Below are positions 16,945 through 25,554 of a stretch of DNA of 40,247 nucleotides, in pieces. Under the pieces are notes generated by a model. It did not search any database. It had not been told where the DNA came from and worked only from the letters and a program-made list of their open reading frames with translations. The DNA is from Acetobacteraceae bacterium. Lineage in GTDB: Bacteria > Pseudomonadota > Alphaproteobacteria > Acetobacterales > Acetobacteraceae. The stretch is from NCBI GenBank assembly GCA_003151425.1, contig PLXO01000058.1, positions 1-40,247 of the forward strand, given 5' to 3'. Position 1 is the stretch's first letter. Every line of letters starts with the position of its first letter. Both the position numbers and the translations under genes were made by a program.

Positions 16945-18147
16945 TTGTTGGCCCGCAAATCACCCAGGCGCTCATCATCAGTGCACGGTGCTCCATCTAA
17001 TGAGGCCACCGCCCCCCTAAGTGCAGGGATGCGAGCCTGCCTCGATCGAGCTTTCGGAGAGGCAGTCCCAATTGTCATGGCTCGCGAGGAAGGGCGCTTA
17101 GCAACCGCGGCCGGGGGGCCTATCCCGATGATTCCGCAGACCGCATCACTACCGAAGAATATCCACGAAGCCTGTAAGGCCCTAGTAAACAACGGAAGCG
17201 CGAACAGCCGACTTGCTGCCCTGACAGCAATAGCTGCCGCAACTGCCGACCCAGCAACGCGGCCGGATATCTTCCAGGTCGGATCGGGAGGCGTCGACCT
17301 TCGATCGTTGTACAAGCAGGCGATACGACCTGTGCTGATTGCGAAGGCCCAAGACATCAATGCGGTATGGAAACCAAGCGCCGATCCGTTCGTATCCAAT
17401 CCGTTTCGAGAGGGGCTGATCGATGAAGCGTGGGTCGCTCGCCGTAGACTTCATGGTGCAGATGAACTTCGTACCATAGTCCAATTCGCTGCCTCGAACC
17501 CGGCAGACGCTCAAGCAATTTTGCTCGAAATAGTCATCAATGAATTTGAGTACATTCTCCATCTGAAAGTGGAATATCGTATTCCGCGCCGACTTACCAC
17601 TTCCATCGTTGCCGCGTTGTTGAATGAGTGGTTACGACACGACACCGGCGGTCACCGGCTGGAGAGCGTAGCTGTAGCTCTCCTCCGTTTCTCCGGGAAT
17701 CGCGTATCTCCAGGATGGGACGAGGTAGAGAGTCATCGCGTCAATGATCCGACACCATATGATGCGCTCTGCAAGGCAAACGGCGAGGTTAGAGCCATTG
17801 GTGAGGTTAAGGCCCAGCCGGTGACGTTGGACCATCTGCGCCAGCTTTCTGATCAGATGACTGGCCATAGGGCTACTCGTGGGTACTTGTTCACGCGTGA
17901 ATCATGGTGGCCTTCCCAATCCGACGCAGAGATGGCAAGCATCACCGAATTCATCCGAGGGCGCAGCGTGCTCGGTCAGCGCATAGATGTCGTCGACGTA
18001 ATGGAAGCGATTCGGGTGTGGCTTGCACTGACTGATCAAGACGATGAAGCTTTACCGGAGTTTGTCGCGGTGCTTACAGCTGAGCTCGATGATCATGCGT
18101 TACCAGAGGATCGTCGTGCGTTCGCGGACCTGCTCAACAGGATATGA
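16945..18147 (+). CDS. Type II restriction endonuclease, SacI family
   Basis: Resembles the SacI restriction endonuclease family over most of its length. It has DLRSLYKQAIRPVL (118-131), WKPSADPFVSNPFREGLIDE (142-161) and GGHRLESVAVALLRF (235-249), then the nuclease core DALCKANGEVRAIGEVK. D273 and the E287-V-K289 triad give the PD-(D/E)xK active site. It would cut unmodified DNA; the recognition sequence is not readable. The start is uncertain: TTG at 16945 or 16948 (GAGG just upstream) or ATG at 17029, which loses 28 non-conserved residues. GC content is lower than in the flanking pca genes. It is convergent with the D12 methyltransferase, 30 bp apart, forming a restriction-modification pair. 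Confidence 0.72.
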   Translation: MLARKSPRRSSSVHGAPSNEATAPLSAGMRACLDRAFGEAVPIVMAREEGRLATAAGGPIPMIPQTASLPKNIHEACKALVNNGSANSRLAALTAIAAATADPATRPDIFQVGSGGVDLRSLYKQAIRPVLIAKAQDINAVWKPSADPFVSNPFREGLIDEAWVARRRLHGADELRTIVQFAASNPADAQAILLEIVINEFEYILHLKVEYRIPRRLTTSIVAALLNEWLRHDTGGHRLESVAVALLRFSGNRVSPGWDEVESHRVNDPTPYDALCKANGEVRAIGEVKAQPVTLDHLRQLSDQMTGHRATRGYLFTRESWWPSQSDAEMASITEFIRGRSVLGQRIDVVDVMEAIRVWLALTDQDDEALPEFVAVLTAELDDHALPEDRRAFADLLNRI

Positions 18148-18157
18148 TCCAAAGCAT

Positions 18158-18173
18158 CCTTAACCTATTAAGG
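18158..18173. terminator. Small hairpin between convergent RM genes
   Basis: A 6-bp stem CCTTAA / TTAAGG with a 4-base loop lies between the two convergent stop codons. It is weak and lacks a long T-run; it may serve as a bidirectional terminator. Confidence 0.3.
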
Positions 18174-18177
18174 CAGT

Positions 18178-19200
18178 TCAATAGTTCATCCAAACGCATT
18201 CCTGCCGCAACTGCTTGATGGAGTGACAGTGCTTTTCATCAGCATCGAACCGCCGCCAGCCCTTGTACAGTTTGTCCATCAGGTCGCACCGATAGCCGGA
18301 CACCGCCGCCTTGCCGGTGATCCGGTTCAGCGCAGTGGCAAGGTTCCGGTGCTCTTCCTCGTCCATTTCGAACCCATACGCCTTGCTGTCGCCCCGCGTC
18401 TCATGAAGGTAGGGCGGGTCGCAGTAAAACAGCGTGTCCGGGCTGTCATATAGCCGAATCACGTCGATTGCCGGACGATTCTCGATCTGCACGCGCAGCA
18501 GCCGCGGGCCGATATCGCGCAGTGCGTCGATACCACCGAACCAGCGTGAGATCACGCCGGACATGCCCGCGCGGCTGGTGTTCTTGCAGTTGGCCCAGCG
18601 CCCGAGGGTCGCCGTCTGCGCCAACCCGGTGCGCGCCTGGCGTGCTCGCACGTAGAAGCGCCGGGCGCGCTCCAGACGCGGGACATTCCGTTCGGAACCG
18701 TTGACCGCGACGTAGAATTCTTCGCGGGAAAACGGCGTGAGCGCGATCGCCTGGGTCAGCGCCTCCGGGTCCTCGCGCAGGACCTTAAAGAAATTGACCA
18801 CGTCGCCGTCGATATCGTTATACGTCTCGACCGGTGCAGGTTCGCGATTGATCAGGACCGCGGCCGAGCCGGCGAATGGCTCGCAATAGTGATGCGCCTT
18901 GGGCAGCAGCGGCAGCAGCCAATCCAGGTGGCTGAATTTGCCGCCGTACCAGCCGAACACAAGCCGCTTCGACCCGCCGCGCCGTTGTCGGATATCGGGC
19001 AACGCCTCAGCGGTGGCGCGATCCAGATAGATCGGCGAGAGACCGCGCTTCCCCGTGACAACCACCATGCGCTCCGTGCCCCCGAATCGGTCCGCGGAGT
19101 CTGCCGGACTTGCCTCGGCCCTGCCAGTGCCGGTGTCGGTGGGTCGATGCAGACCCGCCGCCGTGTCCAGCAGGGCAAGATCCCAAAGAGCCAGTTGCAT
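18178..19200 (-). CDS. D12-class (Dam-like) adenine DNA methyltransferase
   Basis: An N6-adenine methyltransferase of the alpha (D12/Dam) class. The FxGxK-type motif FGWYGGKFSHL leads into motif I EPFAGSAAVLINREP. Then come YNDIDGDVVNFFKVL, the region holding the target-recognition part (RQARTGLAQTATLGRWANCK) and the catalytic DPPY in TLFYCDPPYLHETRGD. It probably protects host DNA from the neighbouring SacI-like endonuclease. ATG at 19200 starts MQLALWDL; a later ATG at 19068 with GGAG upstream gives 296 aa and keeps every motif, so the start is uncertain. It is transcribed divergently from pcaB. Confidence 0.85.
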   Translation of the reverse strand: MQLALWDLALLDTAAGLHRPTDTGTGRAEASPADSADRFGGTERMVVVTGKRGLSPIYLDRATAEALPDIRQRRGGSKRLVFGWYGGKFSHLDWLLPLLPKAHHYCEPFAGSAAVLINREPAPVETYNDIDGDVVNFFKVLREDPEALTQAIALTPFSREEFYVAVNGSERNVPRLERARRFYVRARQARTGLAQTATLGRWANCKNTSRAGMSGVISRWFGGIDALRDIGPRLLRVQIENRPAIDVIRLYDSPDTLFYCDPPYLHETRGDSKAYGFEMDEEEHRNLATALNRITGKAAVSGYRCDLMDKLYKGWRRFDADEKHCHSIKQLRQECVWMNY

Positions 19201-19297
19201 GAGGTGCACCACCGGTTGACGCTGGCCGACCCTGGCGTACCGCGATTAAGACTTTGTCACCGCCACCACTGGCGCAGACACCCCAAGCGGGAGCTTC

Positions 19298-20653
19298 ATG
19301 ATGCCGACCAACCCGGCCGATGGCCCGATCCTGGGCGTCCTCTACGGCAGCGACGCCATGCGCGCCGTGTTCGACGAGTCGGCGTATTTCCAGCGCATGC
19401 TGGACGTGGAGGCAGCGCTGGCCCGTGCCCAGGCCCGCCTCGGCATCATCCCCGCCGACGCCGCCACCGCGATCACCCAAGCCGCACGCTTCGAAAATCT
19501 CGACCCGGCCGAGCTCGCCGCCAGCGCGCGCAACGTCGGCTACCCGGTGGTCGGCCTGGTCGCCGGCCTGTCGCGCGCCGCCGGCGCGGCCGGCAGCTGG
19601 ACGCATTGGGGCGCCACCACGCAAGACATCATGGACACCGCCACGGTGTTGCAGGCCCGCGACGGGCTGGCGCTGATCCGCGGCTCACTGCTGGCAATCG
19701 TCGCCGCGCTGGCGACGCAGGCCGACCGCCATCGCGCCACCGTGATGGCCGGGCGCACCCACCTCCAGCAGGCGCTGCCGATCACCTTCGGCCTGAAATG
19801 CGCCACCTGGGCGCAGCCACTGATCGCGCATGTGGAACGACTTGACCAGCTCCGCCCGCGGCTCGAGCGCGTCAGCTTCGGCGGCGCGGCCGGCACGCTC
19901 GCGTCGCTCGGCGACCAGGGAATCGCCGTCATGGAGGCGCTTGCCGCCGAACTGAACCTCGCCGCGCCGCTCGCCCCCTGGCACGTCTGCCGCGACGCGT
20001 TCGCCGAAACGATGGGCCTGCTCGGCCTGATCTGCGGCAGCCTCGCCAAGCTCGCCACCGACACGATCCTGCTGGCGCAGACCGAGGTGGGCGAGATGGC
20101 CGAGCCCTATGTCGCCGGCCGCGGCGCCTCGTCGACCATGCCGCAGAAGCGCAACCCGATCGCCTCGGAATACGTGCTCGCGGCGGCGCGCACCGTGCAG
20201 GCGCTGGTCCCGGTGATGCAGGGCGCGATGGCGGCAGACCACGAGCGCGCCACCGGCCCGTGGCAGGCCGAGATGCTGGCGCTGCCGCAGGGTTTTGTCC
20301 TGACGCACGGTGCCTTGCAGCACGCAACTTCGATCGCCGAGGGGCTGGTGGTCGATGCCGCCCGCATGCGCCGCAACCTGGATGCGTCCGGCGGCCTGAT
20401 CGTTGCGGAAGCCGTCATGATGGGCCTCGCCCCGCAGCTCGGCCGCAACGAGGCGCACCACGTCGTGAAACACGCCTGTGATATCGCGCTGGCGGAAACC
20501 ATTCGGCTGGCGGACGCGTTGGCACGCGACAAGGCGGTCGCCACACGGCTGGATCGCGCCGCGATCGAACGTCTCACCGACCCCGCACGCTATCTCGGAA
20601 GCACGCAGGCGTTCATCGACCGCGTGCTGCGGGCGGCCCACGCGCTGGACTGA
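19298..20653 (+). CDS. pcaB: 3-carboxy-cis,cis-muconate cycloisomerase
   Basis: PcaB belongs to the fumarase/aspartase superfamily and cyclises 3-carboxymuconate, the product of PcaGH, to 4-carboxymuconolactone. The 451-aa protein has WTHWGATTQDIMDTA (101-115), AGRTHLQQALPITFGLK and the superfamily signature GASSTMPQKRNP (276-287) with its catalytic serine loop. It differs from adenylosuccinate lyases mainly in resemblance to cycloisomerases and in the nearby pca genes. GGGAGC precedes the ATG pair at 19298/19301. It now lies 3.2 kb from pcaG, behind the inserted restriction-modification genes, and would need its own promoter. Confidence 0.88.
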   Translation: MMPTNPADGPILGVLYGSDAMRAVFDESAYFQRMLDVEAALARAQARLGIIPADAATAITQAARFENLDPAELAASARNVGYPVVGLVAGLSRAAGAAGSWTHWGATTQDIMDTATVLQARDGLALIRGSLLAIVAALATQADRHRATVMAGRTHLQQALPITFGLKCATWAQPLIAHVERLDQLRPRLERVSFGGAAGTLASLGDQGIAVMEALAAELNLAAPLAPWHVCRDAFAETMGLLGLICGSLAKLATDTILLAQTEVGEMAEPYVAGRGASSTMPQKRNPIASEYVLAAARTVQALVPVMQGAMAADHERATGPWQAEMLALPQGFVLTHGALQHATSIAEGLVVDAARMRRNLDASGGLIVAEAVMMGLAPQLGRNEAHHVVKHACDIALAETIRLADALARDKAVATRLDRAAIERLTDPARYLGSTQAFIDRVLRAAHALD

Positions 20654-20681
20654 TATCTGCCGACGGAGGGCGCGACGTACC

Positions 20682-20799
20682 ATTCTCCCCCTCCCCTTGA
20701 GGGAGGGGGTTGGGGGGAGGGGTCGACGCGGGAGGTTTCGGTGCGACTCTGGCACCAACCCCTCCCCCCATCCCCCTCCCTCAAGGGGAGGGGGAGAAT
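20682..20799. repeat. Long C/G-tract palindrome before the transporter operon
   Basis: Arms of roughly 40 bp (ATTCTCCCCCTCCCCTTGAG ... and its complement) flank a short centre between pcaB and the first binding-protein gene. It belongs to the dispersed intergenic palindrome type and could halt transcription from pcaB, or fold in the leader of the next operon. No T-run follows. Confidence 0.7.
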
Positions 20800-20931
20800 T
20801 GTCTGCACCACCAGTGAGAACAGCCCGAGCGTCAACGGAAGTTGGTCTGATATTGAACCCGCCCGGGTTCCGCTCTAGCGTTTTCGCAGCGAAGCGGCCA
20901 CCACGCAGCATCCGCCGTAGGGGAAACGTCC

Positions 20932-22275
20932 ATGACACACGTAAAGCGCGTCTCTCGGCGTACCGCCCTCAAATTGGCGGCCGCCGGCGCGACTCTGCCC
21001 TTGGTGCATATCCGCACCGGTCACGCCGCGGGCAAGGTCTCGGTCGCCTTCTGGGATCACTGGGTTGCGGCCGGCAACGTCGTGATGCGCGCGCAGTGCG
21101 CCGCCTGGGGCGCGAAGAACCAGGTCGAGGTGGAGACCGACTTCATCACCTCGGTCGGCGAGAAGAACCGGCTCACCATCGCCGCCGAGGCGCAGGCCAG
21201 AACCGGCCACGACATCCAGCAGATGCCGGGCTGGGAGACGCAGAACCACGTCGATCAGCTCGAGCCGCTGGACGACGTGATGCAGCGCCTCATCGCCACC
21301 TTCGGCCCGGCGAACGAGGCCAGCCAGTACTTGTTCACCAAGGGCGCGCACTGGATGGCGGTCCCCGCCAGTTCGGGCACGCAGAACAAGGGCCCGTGCG
21401 GGCGCATCTCGGTGCTGCGGGACACCGCCGGCACCGACGTCGTCAAGATGTATCCGGTCGAGGACAAGGCGACGCCGGAGGCCGAGGGCTGGACTTATGA
21501 CGCGATGCTGAAGGCGGCCGAGGCGTGCCACAAGGCCAAGATGACTTTCGGGATCGGCCTCGGCACCACTCCGGACTCGGTGGACACCGCCGGCGCGCTG
21601 TTCCACGCCTACGGCGCCGACATCGTCAACGCCAAGGGCGACATCACGGTGAAGTCCGACGCGGTGCGCCAGGTGCTGGAATACGCCGCGCAACTGGTGA
21701 AATACCTGCCGGCCAACGCGGTCAGCTATGACGACGCGTCCAACAACCGGGCGCTGATCTCCGGGCAGAGCGCGCTGATCTGGAACCCGCCCTCGGCCTG
21801 GGCGGTGGCCAAGCGCGACGCGCCGCAGGTCGCCGCGGATTGCTGGACCTTCCCGGCGCCGAAGGGACCGAACGGACGCTTCCTGCCGCTGGGCGCCTTC
21901 GCCTGGGGCGTCTGGAATTTCAGCCGGGCCAAGTCCGCCGCCAAGGAGCTGATCGGATTCCTGTGCCAGCGCGAGCAGGTGGAGGCGCGCTGCAACGTGG
22001 TGATCGGCTACGACGTGCCGCCGTTCGCCAGCATGACCGACTTCAAGGTGTGGGAGCAGGTCGAGCCGCCGAAGGGCACCGTCTACAACTACCCGATCCG
22101 CAAGTCGCACAACCAGGTCTCGCACATGGCCTGCTCGCCGGCGCCGCCAGACATTGCAGTGCAGATCTACAACCGTGGCACCATGCCGACGATGCTGGCC
22201 AAGCTGCAGAGCGGCCAGTCGATCAAGCAGGTGCAGGACTGGGCGCAGGACGAGCTGGAGGGTTTCGTCCGTTAG
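20932..22275 (+). CDS. Tat-exported ABC transporter substrate-binding protein (copy 1)
   Basis: A 447-aa family-1 extracellular solute-binding protein. The N-terminus has a twin-arginine signal (SRRTALK, residues 8-14) and a hydrophobic stretch ending near HAAG, so it is exported folded to the periplasm. The mature protein starts GKVSVAFWDHWV and contains typical binding-protein stretches (AEAQARTGHD, VPASSGTQNKGPCG, SDAVRQVLEYAAQL, ASNNRALISGQSALIWNPPS). It is clearly paralogous to the next gene along its whole length. The carbohydrate/glycerol-phosphate uptake class is suggested by the MalF/MalG-type permeases and MalK-like ATPase that follow. The ligand is unknown. Confidence 0.88.
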   Translation: MTHVKRVSRRTALKLAAAGATLPLVHIRTGHAAGKVSVAFWDHWVAAGNVVMRAQCAAWGAKNQVEVETDFITSVGEKNRLTIAAEAQARTGHDIQQMPGWETQNHVDQLEPLDDVMQRLIATFGPANEASQYLFTKGAHWMAVPASSGTQNKGPCGRISVLRDTAGTDVVKMYPVEDKATPEAEGWTYDAMLKAAEACHKAKMTFGIGLGTTPDSVDTAGALFHAYGADIVNAKGDITVKSDAVRQVLEYAAQLVKYLPANAVSYDDASNNRALISGQSALIWNPPSAWAVAKRDAPQVAADCWTFPAPKGPNGRFLPLGAFAWGVWNFSRAKSAAKELIGFLCQREQVEARCNVVIGYDVPPFASMTDFKVWEQVEPPKGTVYNYPIRKSHNQVSHMACSPAPPDIAVQIYNRGTMPTMLAKLQSGQSIKQVQDWAQDELEGFVR

Positions 22276-22736
22276 GCTGCGTCTGCCGGCGCGGGCCCGC
22301 CATCCCACGCCGGTGCATGGCGCGCTGGTCAGGTGAATTCCCGGGCCAGCCAGATTCCCGGGGCGGCCGAATTCCCGGGCGCAGGTGAATTCGTCGTCAT
22401 CTGCCGACCCGGCAAGTCCGGCGCGTTGCGATTTGTCACGATTGCCTGTACGTGCGATCTTATTGGCGCGGAAGTCTACCCTACGGGCCGGCTCCCTTAC
22501 GTCCGCTCGGCCACCAACGCTGGTGGCGGGCCAATCCAGAAAATCGCCGCGCGGATCCATTCCGCCGGGACGGCAACTTCCTGTGTGAGCTGCTCCGGAA
22601 CGATGGAGCGGCGATCACGCAGGGCCGCATTCGGGAGGGTTCAAGCCATGTCCGATCCGGACATAATTTATACCTATCCCGAAACTAAATGTTCACGCAG
22701 CCGCCGGGAGCGGCCGAAGGAAGGAGACTCAAGACG
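22276..22736. other. Intergenic region between the two binding-protein genes
   Basis: I see no supported gene here. It contains three 17-bp GAATTCCCGGG-based tandem units at 22335-22386, and the palindrome ATGTCCG-ATC-CGGACAT at 22648-22664 next to AT-rich ATAATTTATACC. The latter could be an operator and promoter for the second binding protein. AGGAAGGAG precedes that gene's ATG. Confidence 0.45.
22648..22664. promoter_or_regulatory. 17-bp palindrome, possible operator upstream of SBP copy 2
   Basis: Perfect 7-bp arms ATGTCCG / CGGACAT around ATC, followed at once by an AT-rich stretch with -10-like TATACC. It is 73 bp upstream of the start codon. No regulator gene is adjacent, so the binding protein is unknown. 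Confidence 0.4.
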
Positions 22737-24110
22737 ATGAGCAGACAAAACCGGACCACGCCAGGGAACCCAACCGGGAAGCTGTCCCGCCGCCAGGCGC
22801 TGAAGCTTGGCGCGGCCGCCTCCACGCTGCCGCTGGTGCACATCCGCACCGCCGGCGCCGCCGGCAAGGTGGCGATCGGCTTCTGGGACCATTGGGTGCC
22901 CGGTGGCAACGACGTGATGAAGAAGCAGGTCGATGCCTGGGCCGAGAAGAACAAGGTCGAGGCGCAGGTCGACTTCATCACCAGCAACAACACCAAGCTG
23001 CAGATCACCGGCGTGGCCGAGGCGCAGGCCAAAACCGGGCACGATGCCTTGGCCTTCTTCAACTGGGACGTCTACAACGTCGCCGACTCGCTGGAGCCGG
23101 TCGATGACGTGATGGCGCGGCTGGTCGCCAAGAACGGCGCGGTCAGCGCGACGTGCGAGTACCTGGCCAAGGCGAAGGGACACTGGGTCGCGGTGCCGAG
23201 CAGTTCGGGCACGCAGACCAAGCCGCCCTGCGCGCGGATAAGCTGGTTCAAGAAGAACGGGCTCGACCTGCAGGCGATGTATCCGGCGACGCCCGGGCAC
23301 AACGCGTTGCAGGACGGCTGGACCTGGGAGGCGTTCGCCAAGTACGGCGCGTTGGCGGCAAAGGATGAAATGACCTTTGGGCTCGGCATGGGCGCCGGCG
23401 GCAACACCGATGCCACCGACACGCACGGCGCGCTGTTCAAGGCATACGGGGCGACCCTGATCGACGCCGACGGCAAGAGCCAGCTCAAGTCGGACGCGGT
23501 GCGCCAGGTGCTGGAATTCGCCCAGCAACTGGTCAAGATCTACCCGGCCGATGCAGTCAGCTACGACGACGCCTCCAACAACCGGGCGCTGATCTCCGGC
23601 AAGAGCGCGCTGATCTTCAACCCGCCCTCGGCCTGGGCGGTGGCGAAGCGCGATGCACCACAGGTCGCCGAGGATTGCTGGACCTTCCCGGCGCCATCGG
23701 GTCCGAAGGGGCGCTTCCTGCCGACGCTCAGCTACTTCTGGGGCGTCTACAAGTTCAGTCAGAACAAGACGGCGGCGAAGGAGCTCATCGAGTATCTGAT
23801 GCAGCCCGAGCAGGTGGAACCGCGCTGCGTGGCGACCGAGGGCTACGACCTGCCTCCCTATGCCGGCATGCTCGACTTCAAGGTATGGGCGGAGGTGAAG
23901 CCGCCGCTTGGTACCGTCTACAACTATCCGCTCCGCCCCTGGCACAACGCGCAGCCCAGCCTGACCGCAGCCGAGGCGTCGCCCGACATCGCCGTGCAGA
24001 TCTACAACCGCGCGATCCACAATCAGATGATGGCGCGGATCAAGGAAGGCCAGACGATCCCGCAGGTGATCGCCTGGGCGCAGGATGAGCTGGAAGGCTT
24101 CACCCGCTGA
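22737..24110 (+). CDS. Tat-exported ABC transporter substrate-binding protein (copy 2)
   Basis: A 457-aa paralogue of the preceding binding protein, same fold and order of motifs. It has a Tat signal SRRQALK (17-23), mature start GKVAIGFWDHWV, AEAQAKTGHD, VPSSSGTQTKPPCA, SDAVRQVLEFAQQL, ASNNRALISGKSALIFNPPS and the end WAQDELEGFTR. It differs from copy 1 in the regions after TGHD (FNWDVYNVADSLEP versus PGWETQNHVDQLEP) and after GTQ, which may alter ligand preference. The ATG at 22737 has AGGAAGGAG upstream. A strong hairpin follows the stop, and the permease genes begin about 0.5 kb on. Confidence 0.9.
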   Translation: MSRQNRTTPGNPTGKLSRRQALKLGAAASTLPLVHIRTAGAAGKVAIGFWDHWVPGGNDVMKKQVDAWAEKNKVEAQVDFITSNNTKLQITGVAEAQAKTGHDALAFFNWDVYNVADSLEPVDDVMARLVAKNGAVSATCEYLAKAKGHWVAVPSSSGTQTKPPCARISWFKKNGLDLQAMYPATPGHNALQDGWTWEAFAKYGALAAKDEMTFGLGMGAGGNTDATDTHGALFKAYGATLIDADGKSQLKSDAVRQVLEFAQQLVKIYPADAVSYDDASNNRALISGKSALIFNPPSAWAVAKRDAPQVAEDCWTFPAPSGPKGRFLPTLSYFWGVYKFSQNKTAAKELIEYLMQPEQVEPRCVATEGYDLPPYAGMLDFKVWAEVKPPLGTVYNYPLRPWHNAQPSLTAAEASPDIAVQIYNRAIHNQMMARIKEGQTIPQVIAWAQDELEGFTR

Positions 24111-24121
24111 TCCGCGGCGCA

Positions 24122-24156
24122 GTGGGACCGGCGGTATATTTGCCCGCCGGTCCCAC
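24122..24156 (+). terminator. Strong 13-bp hairpin after SBP copy 2
   Basis: Perfect 13-bp arms GTGGGACCGGCGG / CCGCCGGTCCCAC with a 9-base loop, 12 bp after the stop codon. No T-tract follows. In binding-protein-dependent transporters such hairpins often stabilise the binding-protein mRNA and lower expression of the downstream permeases; that role is inferred. Confidence 0.55.
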
Positions 24157-24401
24157 ATGCGGCGATGTCCGCGGTGCCGGGGAGTCGGTCCCTGAATGTG
24201 GGCCTCGATGCGTGTCTCGATATGGACCTCAACGCGGGCCCTCAACGTGGGGCGTTGCGCTCCGGTCCGGTTCTGTTGGAAACTGATCCTTCCGCCCGGC
24301 CGTCGCAGGCGACGAGGGTGGACAAATCGCCGAGCGGCACGCATCGCCGGCGAGCAAAGGGGCTCAACGCGTCGATCGGGTCGCCCGACTCGACGGGAGG
24401 A

Positions 24402-24611
24402 ATGGACATGAAAGCAGCTCGGCGCGCGCCGTCCTGCCACGATGATGACCGCCCGGACCGCCATCCCGATCGCTCGGGCCTGGCAGATCCGCAGCCGTCA
24501 CTTCGCGACACCGGTCGCCACACCGGCGTCCGCAGCGCGCTTCCCGGCACACGACGACTGCAACCGAATGACGGGGCGCCGCGATCGCCCGACGGAGGAT
24601 GTCATGGCTGA
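24402..24611 (+). CDS. Possible small ORF overlapping the permease start
   Basis: A 69-aa frame starts MDMKAARRAPSCHDDDRPDR with GGGAGGA directly upstream. Its stop overlaps the permease ATG by eight bases (24604-24611), which would allow translational coupling. The protein is polar, rich in Arg/Asp/His, and matches no family I know. The remaining DNA from 24157 to 24401 shows only weak internal repetition and no gene. It may be non-coding leader. Confidence 0.25.
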   Translation: MDMKAARRAPSCHDDDRPDRHPDRSGLADPQPSLRDTGRHTGVRSALPGTRRLQPNDGAPRSPDGGCHG

Positions 24612-25554
24612 CGGCACCAGCATACCCGCCGGCGTGATCGTCGGCGGAGCGTCGGCCACACGGCGCAGCGGCAGCCTGAGGCGGTTGTCGCAACGCCGAT
24701 CGACGATCGGATTTGTGATGTGCCTGCCGCTGATCCTGATGGTGGCGACGCTGGTGATCTACCCCGCGTTCTACGCGATCTACCTCAGCATGCTGAATAA
24801 GAAGATGACCGCCTTCGTCGGCCTGGGAAACTTCGCGTTCCTGTTGAAGCGCAACACCTTCCAGCTGGTCATTTTCCAAAGCTGCCTGTTCGCCGTCACC
24901 GCGGTGGTTTTCAAGGCGCTGCTGGGCTTCATCATCGCGCACCTGATGCACAACGTTCCAGGCAAGAACCAACGGATCTGGCGCGGCCTGCTGCTGGTGC
25001 CCTGGGTGATTCCGCTGGCACTTTCCACGCTCGGCTGGTGGTGGATGTTCGATCCCTCCTACTCGGCGTTCAACTGGGTGCTGAATCAGCTTGGCCTTGC
25101 CTCCGTGCCCTGGCTTGGCGTCGGCTGGATCGCGCGGTTCTGCACCATCACGGTGAATGTGTGGTTCGGCACGCCATTCTTCATGATCATGTATCTCGCC
25201 GCGTTGAAGTCGGTGCCCGAGCAGCTTTATGAGGCGGCGGCGATCGACGGCGCCAGCACGATGCAGAAGCTGTTCTTCGTTACTCTGCCGATGATACGCA
25301 ACATCATCGCCATCACCGTGCTGTTCAGCCTGATCGTGACCTTTGCCGACTTCGACATCGTGCGCATCCTGACCGGCGGCGGGCCGCAGGACATGACGCA
25401 CATATTCGCCACCTACGCCTTCCAGGTCGGCATCCAGTCGGGCGACATCCCGCTGGGCGCCAGCGTCAGCCTGTTCATGTTCCCGATCCTCGCATTCGCG
25501 GCGTTCTTCGTGCTGCGTGGCGTGACAAGGCGCACCAAGGAGATCGCGGCATGA
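24604..25554 (+). CDS. ABC transporter permease, MalF/UgpA type
   Basis: A 316-aa inner-membrane permease with about six transmembrane helices. The first is at about residues 38-60 (IGFVMCLPLILMVATLVIYP). The cytoplasmic coupling loop EQLYEAAAIDGASTMQKLFF (EAA motif) contacts the ATPase. It pairs with the next gene to form the translocation pore. GGAGG lies 7 bases before the ATG, and the stop overlaps the next start in ATGA (25551-25554). The family carries sugars, polyols or glycerol-phosphate. Confidence 0.93.
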   Translation: MADGTSIPAGVIVGGASATRRSGSLRRLSQRRSTIGFVMCLPLILMVATLVIYPAFYAIYLSMLNKKMTAFVGLGNFAFLLKRNTFQLVIFQSCLFAVTAVVFKALLGFIIAHLMHNVPGKNQRIWRGLLLVPWVIPLALSTLGWWWMFDPSYSAFNWVLNQLGLASVPWLGVGWIARFCTITVNVWFGTPFFMIMYLAALKSVPEQLYEAAAIDGASTMQKLFFVTLPMIRNIIAITVLFSLIVTFADFDIVRILTGGGPQDMTHIFATYAFQVGIQSGDIPLGASVSLFMFPILAFAAFFVLRGVTRRTKEIAA

